From NCBI RefSeq assembly GCF_000970685.1, contig NZ_LAJB01000007.1, forward strand, positions 372,001 to 436,000: a DNA stretch of 64,000 nucleotides. The letters run 5' to 3'. How positions within the stretch are numbered: the first letter of the stretch is position 1; each line of letters opens with the position of its first letter. Positions 17,171 to 25,533 of this stretch are shown piece after piece. The notes beneath the pieces were generated by a model. That model was not told the origin of the DNA. It did not search any database and saw nothing but the letters and a program-made list of their open reading frames with translations. Both the position numbers and the translations under genes were made by a program. Source of the stretch: Domibacillus indicus (GTDB taxonomy: Bacteria; Bacillota; Bacilli; Bacillales; Domibacillaceae).

Positions 17171-18251
17171 TGTATTCCGCCTTTCCTAAAAGCTGTCCTT
17201 TCATCGCAAACAGCAGCGTTTCAACCTCTATGCCGCCGCGTACTTCCCGAACGGCATTTCTTGAGCAGCTGCAGCAGAAAAGCGCAAAAAATGCCGGATA
17301 ATCCGCCATTAATTCTGCTGCATGCGTCGCTGTGTTTGCTGCCCGCACTTCCTCAATTTCATTTTTTATGGCGCCTGCTTCTTCTGCCATCTGCGCCAAA
17401 AAGTTCATATCGACCGGTGCGCTTTTGGAGTGCACCATCATAACGCCTTGAGCGACTTTTGAAAATTTGCCCGGCATCCCGGCGAGTGTGACTTTTCGAA
17501 TACCGAGCCGTTTACAATGCTTCAGTGTAAAGCCGACAAAATCGCCCATTTCAATGAACGCTTCCTCCGGCAGGTGCGGCAAATGATTCATGGCATATTT
17601 TTCACTGCGCCCGCCCGTTGTGGCAGCGACGTGTGTACAGCCGGCTGCAACAGCCACTTCAATGGCCTTCACAATACTGGCCCGAAAAGCAGCGGTTGAA
17701 AACGGGCGGACAATGCCGCTTGTCCCTAAAATAGACAGGCCGCCTAAAATGCCAAGCCTTGCGTTTAAGGTTTTCTCAGCCAGCTCCTCGCCGCCGGGAA
17801 TCGAGATAATCACGCGGACCCCTTTTCCAGCACCGGATTCCAGAAGCAATTCCTGCACGGCTTCCGTAATCATCCGGCGCGGCACCGGATTGATTGCGGC
17901 TTCTCCCGGCGCTACATCGAGCCCCGGCTTTGTCGCCCGGCCGACTCCTTCCCCGCCATCAAGCTCAATACCCGGTTCGCTTGTCCAGCTTACTTCTGCA
18001 CAAATCACCGCTCCGTGTGTAATGTCAGGATCATCTCCCGCATCTTTTTTAATGCCGGCTTTCACAGAGCCCACGCTCATTTCAATAAATTCAGGTATGA
18101 AATGAGCCCATTGCTTCGCCGGCAGATAAATTGAAACCGATTCGGGCGGCTGTCCTGAAAGAAGAGCCTGAAGAGCGATTTTTGCCGCAGCAGTCGCACA
18201 GGATCCTGTTGTGTATCCTGTTCGAAGCGGCTTATCAGGGACCGGCTTCAT
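17163..18251 (-). CDS. cbiD: Cobalt-precorrin-5B C1-methyltransferase
   Basis: Methylates C1 of cobalt-precorrin-5B in the anaerobic route; it has no counterpart in the aerobic route, so it marks the pathway type. The N-terminus LRTGYTTGSCATAAAKIAL and the central VTLAGMPGKFSKVAQG are family signatures. 362 residues. Linked to cbiC by an ATGA overlap and to cbiET by an 8-nt overlap. Confidence 0.96.
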   Translation of the reverse strand: MKPVPDKPLRTGYTTGSCATAAAKIALQALLSGQPPESVSIYLPAKQWAHFIPEFIEMSVGSVKAGIKKDAGDDPDITHGAVICAEVSWTSEPGIELDGGEGVGRATKPGLDVAPGEAAINPVPRRMITEAVQELLLESGAGKGVRVIISIPGGEELAEKTLNARLGILGGLSILGTSGIVRPFSTAAFRASIVKAIEVAVAAGCTHVAATTGGRSEKYAMNHLPHLPEEAFIEMGDFVGFTLKHCKRLGIRKVTLAGMPGKFSKVAQGVMMVHSKSAPVDMNFLAQMAEEAGAIKNEIEEVRAANTATHAAELMADYPAFFALFCCSCSRNAVREVRGGIEVETLLFAMKGQLLGKAEYSE

Positions 18252-18892
18252 TTTACGGAAAGCAGTGACAGAGCATTCAACGCTGCCACGGTGACCGTAC
18301 TGCCGCCTTTCCGGCCCATATTTGTAATAAATGGAATATCAAGTTTCGCCAGCTCTTCTTTTGATTCTGCCGCCGACACAAAGCCGACTGGCATGCCGAT
18401 AATCAAGTCCGGCCTGGCGAGCCCTTCTTTGGCGAGACGGATAATTTCCAAAAGAGCGGTCGGGGCATTGCCGATCGCGTAAATGCCGCCTTCCCCAATC
18501 GCTGCCGCTTTACGCATGGAAACAATAGCCCGCGTCAGCCCAAGCTCTTTTGCTTCTTTCATCACATCTTCATCCGATATATATACATGCACAGAGCCGC
18601 CAAACTGCTCAATGCGCGGCTTCGATACGCCGGATTGAATCATTTGCACGTCACAAATCACACGTGTACCCTGCCGAATCGCGCGAATACCGGATTCGAT
18701 GGCCCTTGGATGAAACAGCACGCTTTTTCCAAGTTCAAAATCGGCAGAAGCGTGAATCACCCGCTGGACAACGGCGAACTCTTCCGGTGACAAATCATGA
18801 GAGCCGAATTCGTTCTCAATTATCGAAAAACTGAGTGATTCGATTTCCATTGGCTTCACGGTTTCTGGTATAAAGGTTGTTTTAAAGTCCAT
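18248..18892 (-). CDS. cbiC: Cobalt-precorrin-8 methylmutase
   Basis: Moves the C11 methyl group to C12, giving cobyrinate. 214 residues, the expected size. VIHASADFEL carries the catalytic His that protonates ring C, and IGMPVGFVSAAESK and TNMGRKGGSTVTVAALNAL are the conserved C-terminal blocks. It starts inside the last codons of cbiJ (11-nt overlap). Confidence 0.95.
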   Translation of the reverse strand: MDFKTTFIPETVKPMEIESLSFSIIENEFGSHDLSPEEFAVVQRVIHASADFELGKSVLFHPRAIESGIRAIRQGTRVICDVQMIQSGVSKPRIEQFGGSVHVYISDEDVMKEAKELGLTRAIVSMRKAAAIGEGGIYAIGNAPTALLEIIRLAKEGLARPDLIIGMPVGFVSAAESKEELAKLDIPFITNMGRKGGSTVTVAALNALSLLSVK

Positions 18893-19661
18893 GCTTCATT
18901 TCCTCCAGGCGATTTAATGTATGGATCACTTGCTCAAACTGTTCGCATCGATTCGGATACCGCACCGGCGGCCGGGAAATAACAATCGTTTCAATGCCAA
19001 GCGACACGGCTGCTTCGATCTTTTCCGCAACGGCGCCGATCGCGCCGCTTTCTTTCATAACGGTTGTTGTTACGCCGTAATGACGGTACAGTGCAAGGTC
19101 AAACTCTTTTGTAAAAGGCCCCTGCATGGCCACAATATTTTTTTGAGGCAGTCCAAGTCTGGCACATTTCTCCATATTATCCGTGCGCGGCAGCATACGG
19201 GCAATCAGCCGGATATCACTGCACGGGAGCAGCTTTCGGGTAAAAATTTCCAGCGTCTTGCTGCCCGTCGTCAGGAGCACGATCCCCCCTCGCTCAAGTG
19301 CTGCCTCCGCCGCTTCTTCATACGTATCCACACGTGTAACAAGCGGATGTTCACTGATTTGCGTGCCGGCCCGCTCAAAACGGATATAAGGAACGCCGGC
19401 CCGCTCTGCTGCTTCGATGGCATTCCGGGACGCTTCTTCCGCAAAAGGGTGGCTGGCATCGACCACTGCCGTATAACCCTTTCCAAGAATAGACATCATT
19501 TCGTCTGCAGAAAGCCGGCCCACACGCGTTGAAATACCCTCGGCCTTAAGCTCAGCCGCCGCATTTTCAGTGACTACGGAGGCTGTAACCGGGCGCCCGT
19601 CCTTCTGCAGCTTCACAGCGAGCTCGCGGGCGTCACTTGTACCCGCCAAAAAGAAAATCAT
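18882..19661 (-). CDS. cbiJ: Cobalt-precorrin-6A reductase
   Basis: Reduces cobalt-precorrin-6A to 6B with a nicotinamide cofactor. The 259-residue CobK/CbiJ protein shows LAGTSDARELAVKL at the N-terminus, VVDASHPFAEEASRNA near 68-83, and VVMKESGAIGAVAEKIEAA towards the C-terminus. Starts with an ATGA overlap on the cbiX stop. Confidence 0.94.
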   Translation of the reverse strand: MIFFLAGTSDARELAVKLQKDGRPVTASVVTENAAAELKAEGISTRVGRLSADEMMSILGKGYTAVVDASHPFAEEASRNAIEAAERAGVPYIRFERAGTQISEHPLVTRVDTYEEAAEAALERGGIVLLTTGSKTLEIFTRKLLPCSDIRLIARMLPRTDNMEKCARLGLPQKNIVAMQGPFTKEFDLALYRHYGVTTTVMKESGAIGAVAEKIEAAVSLGIETIVISRPPVRYPNRCEQFEQVIHTLNRLEEMKHGL

Positions 19662-20563
19662 CGAATCGCCTCTTTTTCATGATCATGGCTATGACTGTGG
19701 TGATGGCCATGATCATGATCATGGTCGTGGTCGTGGTCGTGGTCATGATCGTGATGATGGTGGATGCCCGCTTCAAACCGGTACTGGCATGTATCGCAAT
19801 TCATGAGGGACTTGCCGCCGAGCGCTTCATCAATCCGGTCTGTTATAATCACTTTCAGCTTCGGATGAAATCCGAAATAATCAGCAAGCGTGAAAGACAA
19901 TTCTGGATATTGCTCACAGAACAGAGCCAAATCCTGCTCAATCCGCTTGATCAGCACACCCGTAAACAAAAAGTAAGGCAGAATAATAATCTTTTTCACA
20001 CCAAGCTTTTTAACCCTTTCTACCGCCTGGGGCAGTGACGGCTTTGTAACACCGTAAAACGCGGGTTCAACGATTTCAAAAGATGTTTTCTCCCATAAAA
20101 TCCGGGCGATTTTGCATAAATCACTGTTGGCATCTGCATCGCTGCCGCCGCGGCCAAGCAGGATCACTGCATCTCGTCCGCCGGCTCCGTCCGGGTCTAT
20201 GCCGGCGTCCTGAAGCCGGTCTTTTAAAATCACAGATGTTTCATAATGAATACCGATAGGCTTTCCATAAGTAAATGTTACGTTTGGATACTTTTCCTTC
20301 GCCGCGTCAATTGCGGCGGGAATATGAATTTTCGAATGCCCTGCCGGCAGCAGCATAAGCGGCATTAAGGCAATCTCTTTTGCCCCTCTGGCCACACACT
20401 TGTCAATTCCTTCTGCAATACCGGGACGCGCAAACTCCAGGAAACATGTTTCGTATAAAACGAGCGGATTCAAATCTGGCAGAAAACCCTGAACAAACTG
20501 GTGAATCTGCTCATTTCCCTGTGGGTCACGGCTCCCATGCCCAACAAAAAGTACTGCTTTCAT
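19658..20563 (-). CDS. cbiX: Sirohydrochlorin cobaltochelatase with His-rich tail
   Basis: Inserts Co2+ into sirohydrochlorin, the entry step of the anaerobic corrin route. Two fused CbiX halves are visible, one starting with LFVGHGSRDPQGNEQI and holding LPAGHSKIHIP, the second with ILLGRGGSDADAN and LPYFLFTGVLI. The MNCDTC motif (M-x-C-x-x-C) near 258-263 matches the Fe-S cluster site described for B. megaterium CbiX. The C-terminal ~30 residues are almost only His and Asp, alternating, probably a cobalt store or delivery tail. 301 residues; start ATG with AAGGGGGAG. Confidence 0.96.
   Translation of the reverse strand: MKAVLFVGHGSRDPQGNEQIHQFVQGFLPDLNPLVLYETCFLEFARPGIAEGIDKCVARGAKEIALMPLMLLPAGHSKIHIPAAIDAAKEKYPNVTFTYGKPIGIHYETSVILKDRLQDAGIDPDGAGGRDAVILLGRGGSDADANSDLCKIARILWEKTSFEIVEPAFYGVTKPSLPQAVERVKKLGVKKIIILPYFLFTGVLIKRIEQDLALFCEQYPELSFTLADYFGFHPKLKVIITDRIDEALGGKSLMNCDTCQYRFEAGIHHHHDHDHDHDHDHDHDHGHHHSHSHDHEKEAIR
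19678..19766 (-). repeat. In-frame hexanucleotide repeat coding the CbiX His/Asp tail
   Basis: About 15 units of a degenerate six-base repeat (CATGAT / CGTGGT / CATGGT on the plus strand), each coding His-Asp or a variant. Six-base units can expand or shrink without frameshift, so tail length probably varies between strains. The plus strand is also open here, but that frame is antisense to cbiX. Confidence 0.9.
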
Positions 20564-20575
20564 TTCTTCTCCCCC

Positions 20576-22141
20576 TTATTCACCGCACGGCATCGGCTCA
20601 ATGTCCGGCACCGGCATATCCCGATGTGCAAATCCTTCGACTTCGCCCACACGTTTAAAATATTTAAAGAACCGTTCATTCGGATGGCCGGATTCTCGGT
20701 ACTCTTTTACAATCCGTGTCAGCATCGGCACAACTTTCTCAGGTGGAATACCCTCTGCTGCATATACACCCGGATGAGCGGTCCGGCTGACCACTTTAGC
20801 GCCTAAAAATAAGTCAAAGGCTCCTTTGCGGTAGACAATGCCGATATCTTCATTTACCGCACCGTAGCAGGCCATGCCACAGCCGTTGACACCAATGCGA
20901 AGCTCTTTCGGCACACCAAGGCCGCCAAGCTCCCGCCCAAGCTGTTCTGTATAGGGAATCGCGTCACCTTTGTCACCATTGCAGAAATCACACGCCTTGA
21001 TGGTGACAACATCCCCTGCCGGTGCAAGGCTTAGTCCCGCTTCTTTCAATTTTTCAATAATCGGCTGCGGGCTGCTCGTTTCGGTTTTTAACAGCACATA
21101 ATGATGCGGCGTGTATTCAATCGTGCCGGTTTCGCCCGCTGCTTCAGAGATAGCGATCAGCTGCTGAGGTGTAAAATGCTTGTTTACCACACCCGGGCTG
21201 ACTGCTGCTTCAAATATTGTTTTAACAGCCGGCGGGGCATTTTTCTTTTTCTCAATTGCCGCCAGCGCCTGGAGACCCAATTCCTTTAAAGGCCGTTTTG
21301 CTTCGTTTTTGCCGCCGTGCAGCGCCCACGGTTCATTTTCCGGACGAAGCCGCTCATGCGGACGAAGCGGCTGCTTTTCTTCTGTTAAGGTATATTTGCG
21401 TGTGTAGCCGCGCGGAGTGATCATCAGCCCCTCATAAAAAAAAGTCGTTGAATTGCCGATCACTACTGTCGTCAGCATGCCAATCTCATGATCCAGCATG
21501 TTACGAAGCGTCGTCATCACAACTTCCTCCCGGTCACGATAGGCACTTTTCACAAGTCCCACCGGTGTTTCGGGGTTTCGGTACTTCAGCAAAATTCGCT
21601 GCGCTTCCTCAATTTGTTTGGTGCGCCGGCCGCTTTTCGGGTTATACAGCGCAATCACAAAATCAGCGGCTCCTGCTGCATCAATTCGTTTTGCGATCAG
21701 CTCCCATGGTGTTAAATGGTCGCTCAAGCTGATTGTGCAGGAATCATGCATAATTGGGGCGCCAAGCAGAGATGCACAGGAGTTAATCGCTGAAATACCT
21801 GGAATAATCTCCACGCGTATGCCGGTATCACGCTTCCAGCCCTGCTCTGCCAGCACTTCGTATACAAGGCCTGCCATGCCGTATACGCCGGCATCACCGC
21901 TTGAAATAACAGAAACTGTTTTGCCGCGCTCCGCCTGCCTGACTGCTGCCTGTGCCCGGCTTACTTCTTCGCTCATTCCTGTTGAAATAACTTCTTTTCC
22001 TTCGATCAGCGGGGCTACAAGCTCCATATACGTTTTGTATCCAATCACATAGTCGCTTTCTCTTAATGCTTGTTTGGCCCGGCCGGTAATATGATCTTCA
22101 TGGCCGGGTCCGAAGCCGACAACGTACAATGTACCTGTCAT
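20576..22141 (-). CDS. cbiH60: Cobalt-factor III C17-methyltransferase, CbiH60 fusion
   Basis: Ring-contracting C17 methyltransferase that turns cobalt-factor III into cobalt-precorrin-4. Residues about 1-245 form the CbiH/CobJ methylase (VGFGPGHEDHITGRAK, SSGDAGVYGMAGLVYEV, GISAINSCASLLGAP). After a linker (about 250-310) a sulfite/nitrite-reductase-like domain follows, with KACDFCNGDKGD and VNGCGMACYGAVNEDIG; these Cys residues suit a [4Fe-4S] cluster. This is the architecture of CbiH60 of B. megaterium, which needs its cluster. 521 residues; ATGA overlap with cbiW. Confidence 0.95.
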   Translation of the reverse strand: MTGTLYVVGFGPGHEDHITGRAKQALRESDYVIGYKTYMELVAPLIEGKEVISTGMSEEVSRAQAAVRQAERGKTVSVISSGDAGVYGMAGLVYEVLAEQGWKRDTGIRVEIIPGISAINSCASLLGAPIMHDSCTISLSDHLTPWELIAKRIDAAGAADFVIALYNPKSGRRTKQIEEAQRILLKYRNPETPVGLVKSAYRDREEVVMTTLRNMLDHEIGMLTTVVIGNSTTFFYEGLMITPRGYTRKYTLTEEKQPLRPHERLRPENEPWALHGGKNEAKRPLKELGLQALAAIEKKKNAPPAVKTIFEAAVSPGVVNKHFTPQQLIAISEAAGETGTIEYTPHHYVLLKTETSSPQPIIEKLKEAGLSLAPAGDVVTIKACDFCNGDKGDAIPYTEQLGRELGGLGVPKELRIGVNGCGMACYGAVNEDIGIVYRKGAFDLFLGAKVVSRTAHPGVYAAEGIPPEKVVPMLTRIVKEYRESGHPNERFFKYFKRVGEVEGFAHRDMPVPDIEPMPCGE

Positions 22142-22509
22142 TTTTTCTCTCCTTTTTCTGTGCCTCTGAAGCGGCTGTTCAATAGCTGCATGCCTTCGCC
22201 TGAACGCTCATACGCAATCCACTTTTTTAACGGCTGATTGTTTTGCAGATGCGAAGCAACCATTTCCCTGGCCCGGTGCTCGTCCATTTCAAAATACCAG
22301 TCTGCTTCTGGATAAACGACTACCACACAGCCGTCTTTACACCGGCCGTTGCACCGGGTTCTTGTTGTATGTATACTGGCGTCTAATTCACGCCTGTTAA
22401 TCTCTTCCCGGATTGCCTGTGTTACTTCCTCGCCGCCCTTTCTCATGCAGGTTGATCCATTGCAAATAAGGACATGCTTGTTCATCTGTGTTAAATTCCA
22501 GGTCGCCAT
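22138..22509 (-). CDS. cbiW: CbiW, thioredoxin-fold [2Fe-2S] ferredoxin-like protein
   Basis: 123-residue (2Fe-2S) ferredoxin-like protein with Cys pairs in ICNGSTCMRKG and RCNGRCKDGC. It leads the cobalamin operon, as cbiW does in B. megaterium. It probably passes electrons to an Fe-S enzyme of the operon such as CbiH60, or handles its cluster; this is inferred from position. Start ATG 22509 has AAGGAGG at 9 nt. It lies directly behind the riboswitch terminator. Confidence 0.9.
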   Translation of the reverse strand: MATWNLTQMNKHVLICNGSTCMRKGGEEVTQAIREEINRRELDASIHTTRTRCNGRCKDGCVVVVYPEADWYFEMDEHRAREMVASHLQNNQPLKKWIAYERSGEGMQLLNSRFRGTEKGEKK

Positions 22510-22535
22510 CTCTGATTCCCTCCTTTTGATAAAAA

Positions 22536-22573
22536 CGCAAAAAGCCCCCGCTTCTTCGGCAGAAGCAGGGGGC
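22536..22573 (-). terminator. Riboswitch expression-platform terminator
   Basis: On the minus strand GCCCCC pairs with GGGGGC and, after a one-base bulge, GCTTCT pairs with AGAAGC, followed by a TTTTTG tract. It lies between the cobalamin aptamer and cbiW. This is the arrangement expected for transcription termination when cobalamin is bound. Confidence 0.93.
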
Positions 22574-22661
22574 AGAAAAGGGCATTAAAAAGAAGCAAGA
22601 CATAAAAAGTCCATGCATGCACGCTCATCCCGTTCTTCCCACCGAAGAATGATGTTTCAGC

Positions 22662-22831
22662 ATCAAAAGCAGGTCTCCTGGCTTGCGGTCACTTTACTTT
22701 TGTCTCCCTTCCCGGATAGTTTCCAGTGGGGCAATCAGACAAGTTCATCACGCTTACAGTAGCGGGGGCTGCACCGGACTTTCACCGGTTTCCCTATTAT
22801 CCCGGATGTACAAACTCCGGGCACTTTTAAT
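22662..22831 (-). ncRNA. Cobalamin riboswitch
   Basis: The B12 box AAGCCAGGAGACCTGC is present at 22684-22669. Upstream on the same strand are further class features: GGGAAACCGGTGAAAGTCC and the GCCCCCGCTACTG segment. An 8-bp P1 stem can form between ATTAAAAG (22831-22824) and CTTTTGAT (22669-22662). A strong terminator follows. Adenosylcobalamin binding should shut off the whole cbi operon. Confidence 0.97.
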
Positions 22832-22924
22832 GTGTAAATATTTAGTTTTCCTGCCATTAACATTAGCAGGAAAAGCCTTCCTTTGACAAGCAAAACTTAA
22901 AAGAGCAGGTGCTAATTATAAAAA

Positions 22925-23013
22925 AGACCTCTTTTTAAAGAGGTCTAAGGCTGTTGACAAACGCTTGCTTTCTAACTTTGTCTACACTCTCAGACCTCTT
23001 TTTAAAGAGGTCT
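22925..23013. repeat. Terminator-associated repeat element, copy A (short form)
   Basis: A 45-bp core (22947-22991) runs from AAGGCTGTTGACAAACGC to GTCTACACTCTC. It is flanked on both sides by the same perfect 22-bp palindrome (22925-22946 and 22992-23013; AGACCTCTTT...AAAGAGGTCT). The right-hand palindrome with its T-rich context works as terminator of the PepSY gene ending at 23031. The core equals the two ends of copies B and C joined at a shared GCTTTC, so it looks like an internal-deletion derivative. Confidence 0.85.
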
Positions 23014-23030
23014 TTTCAATTCTCTATTGA

Positions 23031-23549
23031 TCAATCGTTTAAATCTGTTTCTCCGACTTGCACTTTACCTGTCGTTCCATCTACATAAACATCGGTCTCT
23101 TTATTGCCATCATGGATTTCAATTTCGTACCCGCCGTCATCAAGTTCTATATCTTTTACTGTGCCTTTTACTTGTTTTTCCGCTGCCGCGATTGCTTCCT
23201 CCTGAGTCACAGCTGCACTGGCCTGCTCATGTTGACCGTTAAAATCATCATCAGTATCGTCATCATCCTGTTCTGTTTTTAAAACATCTCCCGAATTCCC
23301 ATCAATTTTTACATCATATCCCTGTGTATCTACCTCATACACCGGGCCTGTTAAATCACGCTCCAATTCTACGCTTTCAACAGCTGAATTTGTTTCTTTT
23401 TCAGCGATTGAACTCGCTTCCTCAATTGTCAGCTTTGTGTTAAAACCGGGAACTTCTGCTTGTATTTTATCGTTCTGCATTCCCCAAAAAACTCCACCGC
23501 CCAAAAGTCCTGCTGTTAATAAGCTGCCGGCTATTATTGTTTTTTTCAT
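23031..23549 (-). CDS. Secreted protein with two PepSY domains
   Basis: 172 residues: an N-terminal signal peptide or anchor (about 3-24) and two PepSY repeats. The first contains LTIEEASSIAEKET and VDTQGYDVKIDGNSGDVLK. The second contains VTQEEAIAAAEKQVKGTV and ETDVYVDGTTGKV; a short Asp-rich linker joins them. PepSY domains are thought to modulate proteases or sense conditions outside the membrane. Start ATG 23549 has GAGGAGG. It lies 89 nt behind a second PepSY gene and the two-component genes, like ykoI-ykoJ behind ykoG-ykoH in B. subtilis; the operon is inferred. Confidence 0.9.
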   Translation of the reverse strand: MKKTIIAGSLLTAGLLGGGVFWGMQNDKIQAEVPGFNTKLTIEEASSIAEKETNSAVESVELERDLTGPVYEVDTQGYDVKIDGNSGDVLKTEQDDDDTDDDFNGQHEQASAAVTQEEAIAAAEKQVKGTVKDIELDDGGYEIEIHDGNKETDVYVDGTTGKVQVGETDLND

Positions 23550-23638
23550 TCTGGTTCCTCCTCTTGTTTTTCCTGCTTTTATCATAGCCAGACAAAATGA
23601 GAAGAAAGAGAGGAGAAAATGAGAATTCGATGAGAAAA

Positions 23639-24154
23639 TTAATCGTCCCAGGTGATTGACATAATGCCGCCCGAAATGGCATTTACCTGAACAGTCGCTT
23701 CCTCACCGCTTTTTGTTTCAATATCGATAAGGTAGGAGCCGGCTTCTTCTTCATCCCCGAGTTCGGCCTCCTCAATAGTCCCGGGTACTTTCGTTAACGC
23801 AATCTGTCCCGCTTCTTCCGCTGTCAGCATCCGAGTGCTTTCCTCCTGTATGAACGGAGTCTCGGCTTCCAATGCAGCGTCTTCTTTTTTTATTTCCGAA
23901 AGGCGTGCCAGCTTTATTAATTCTCCTGTTCCGCTGTTTACTGCCAGCTCATATGCACCCTGTCCCGTAACTTGAAGGATATAAACAAATTGTCCGTTTT
24001 TTTCTTCCGACTGAACGACAGTTCCATTATACTGCCGGGCCAGCTTTTCTCCGGCTTCTGCAATAGTTGGCGGTGCCTGCCGGAAGAAAGAATAAAAAAC
24101 AAATGCGGCGGCCAGCGCGGCGCCTGCAATAATCAAGAGTATCACTTTTCTCAC
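23639..24154 (-). CDS. Membrane-anchored PepSY-domain protein
   Basis: 171 residues with one N-terminal transmembrane helix (4-23) and an extracytoplasmic part. The central region resembles a YpmB/PepSY fold (YILQVTGQGAYELAVNSGTGELI). The C-terminal PepSY repeat is LTAEEAGQIALTKVPGTI followed by SYLIDIETKSGEEATVQVNAISGGIM. It overlaps the sensor-kinase stop by 4 nt, so it is co-translated and likely acts in the same signalling path, perhaps by touching the sensor domain. Function beyond that is unknown. Confidence 0.88.
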   Translation of the reverse strand: MRKVILLIIAGAALAAAFVFYSFFRQAPPTIAEAGEKLARQYNGTVVQSEEKNGQFVYILQVTGQGAYELAVNSGTGELIKLARLSEIKKEDAALEAETPFIQEESTRMLTAEEAGQIALTKVPGTIEEAELGDEEEAGSYLIDIETKSGEEATVQVNAISGGIMSITWDD

Positions 24155-25533
24155 AGCTGCTCCTCCTGTTTTTCTTTTAGTGTAACGGGAGAAAATGAGA
24201 ATTCACTGAAAGTTAAAATGGCTGTTGTCCCGCTGCTCTCCTCACTTTCCAGGCGGATCTTTATATCCAGGGCATCCGCAATCTCTTTTGCAAGAGCCAG
24301 CCCAAGACCAAACCCGCCTGTCTTGCGCGATCTTGCTCTATCTACTCGATAAAAACGGTCAAATACTTTTTGCAGGTCATCCGCAGGAATACCGATACCC
24401 CGGTCGATCACCCGAATCTCTTTCTTATTTACTTTTATTTCGACCGCTTCCTCTGAATATTTTCTTGCGTTATCCAAAAAAATATAAAGCAGCTGCCTTA
24501 GCTTTGAACGGTCCGTGTGGATTATAAACGGAGCCGCCACATGAACAGCTACCGGACGCTGATGGGCTTTTTCAAAAGCATCAGCTGTTTCCCGGACGAA
24601 TTCATCAATGGCTATCTGCTCGTGCTTTATATCCCAGCCCTCACCGCGCCGGGCCAGTGCCAGAAGCTGCTGTGTCAGCTCTTTCATACGAATTGCTTCT
24701 TCGTGGATGGCTTCCACTGATTCCTCCCATAATTCGGGCCGTTCCCTGCCGCGCCGCTTAAGTAAATTTGCATATGATTCAATAACTGTGAGCGGTGTTT
24801 TCAACTCATGAGAGGCGTTTTGCACAAAAGCCTCCTGCTTTCGATAATTTTCTTCAAGCAGATCCATCATGCCGTTAAATGTCACGGCCATATCCTGCAA
24901 TTCATCATGGCGCTTTTCTTTCGTTTGTATCCGTTCATAGGTGCCTCTTGTTCGGATGTGCTGCATCGTTTTTGTCATTTCTTCGACTGGATTCGAAATA
25001 ATGGCACCGAGAATGCGGGCGGAAAAAACAGCTGGAATCACCGCAATAATGGAAATAAAGATAAGAATAAGGCGCAGTATATGTAAAATCCGATCTGTAG
25101 CTTGTAAACTTTCCATTCTCTCAAGCAAGGCGATTTCTCCGCTCCGCCAAATAACAGGGATGGCTGCATATGCGTAAGAGGAATTCTTTGTTTCGACAAC
25201 CAGACGCTTTTCGCCATTCCCATAACGCGCTTCACGCTCGCGAAGCGCCGCAGTATTCTGTGATACAGAAACCCCGTCAACTGTCCCGTTTGGCAGAATC
25301 ACTCGAATCATGCCATCTGAAGGCGTGTAAGCACGTAGCAGATCACTGCTTGCAACTGATTCGGCTGGACTGGAAATTCCGCTGGCTGTCCGTGCTGCAT
25401 CAGCGGCATTTCGTTCCAGGTCAGCTTCTTTTAACATATAAGAAGCAGTAAAATAAATAGAAGTATTTATAAGAACAACAATGACAATAAGCAGGACGCT
25501 CGTTCCAAGGTGAATTTTGTTTTTCAGCTTCAT
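24151..25533 (-). CDS. Sensor histidine kinase (OmpR-system partner, YkoH-like)
   Basis: 460 residues: TM1 (11-33), an extracytoplasmic sensor region (about 35-150), TM2 (about 152-177), HAMP (about 178-230), HisKA with NASHELKTPLTVI and phospho-acceptor His242, and a HATPase domain with RVIDRGIGIP and TGGFGLGLALAKEI. It partners the response regulator encoded directly upstream (4-nt overlap). Two PepSY genes follow, which suggests an envelope or metal-related signal. The stimulus cannot be named. Confidence 0.93.
   Translation of the reverse strand: MKLKNKIHLGTSVLLIVIVVLINTSIYFTASYMLKEADLERNAADAARTASGISSPAESVASSDLLRAYTPSDGMIRVILPNGTVDGVSVSQNTAALREREARYGNGEKRLVVETKNSSYAYAAIPVIWRSGEIALLERMESLQATDRILHILRLILIFISIIAVIPAVFSARILGAIISNPVEEMTKTMQHIRTRGTYERIQTKEKRHDELQDMAVTFNGMMDLLEENYRKQEAFVQNASHELKTPLTVIESYANLLKRRGRERPELWEESVEAIHEEAIRMKELTQQLLALARRGEGWDIKHEQIAIDEFVRETADAFEKAHQRPVAVHVAAPFIIHTDRSKLRQLLYIFLDNARKYSEEAVEIKVNKKEIRVIDRGIGIPADDLQKVFDRFYRVDRARSRKTGGFGLGLALAKEIADALDIKIRLESEESSGTTAILTFSEFSFSPVTLKEKQEEQL

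Noticed and set aside
19637..20038. 133-codon plus-strand frame antisense to cbiX
   Set aside because: It is open only because the His/Asp repeat has no stop on the other strand; no ribosome binding site and no sensible protein.
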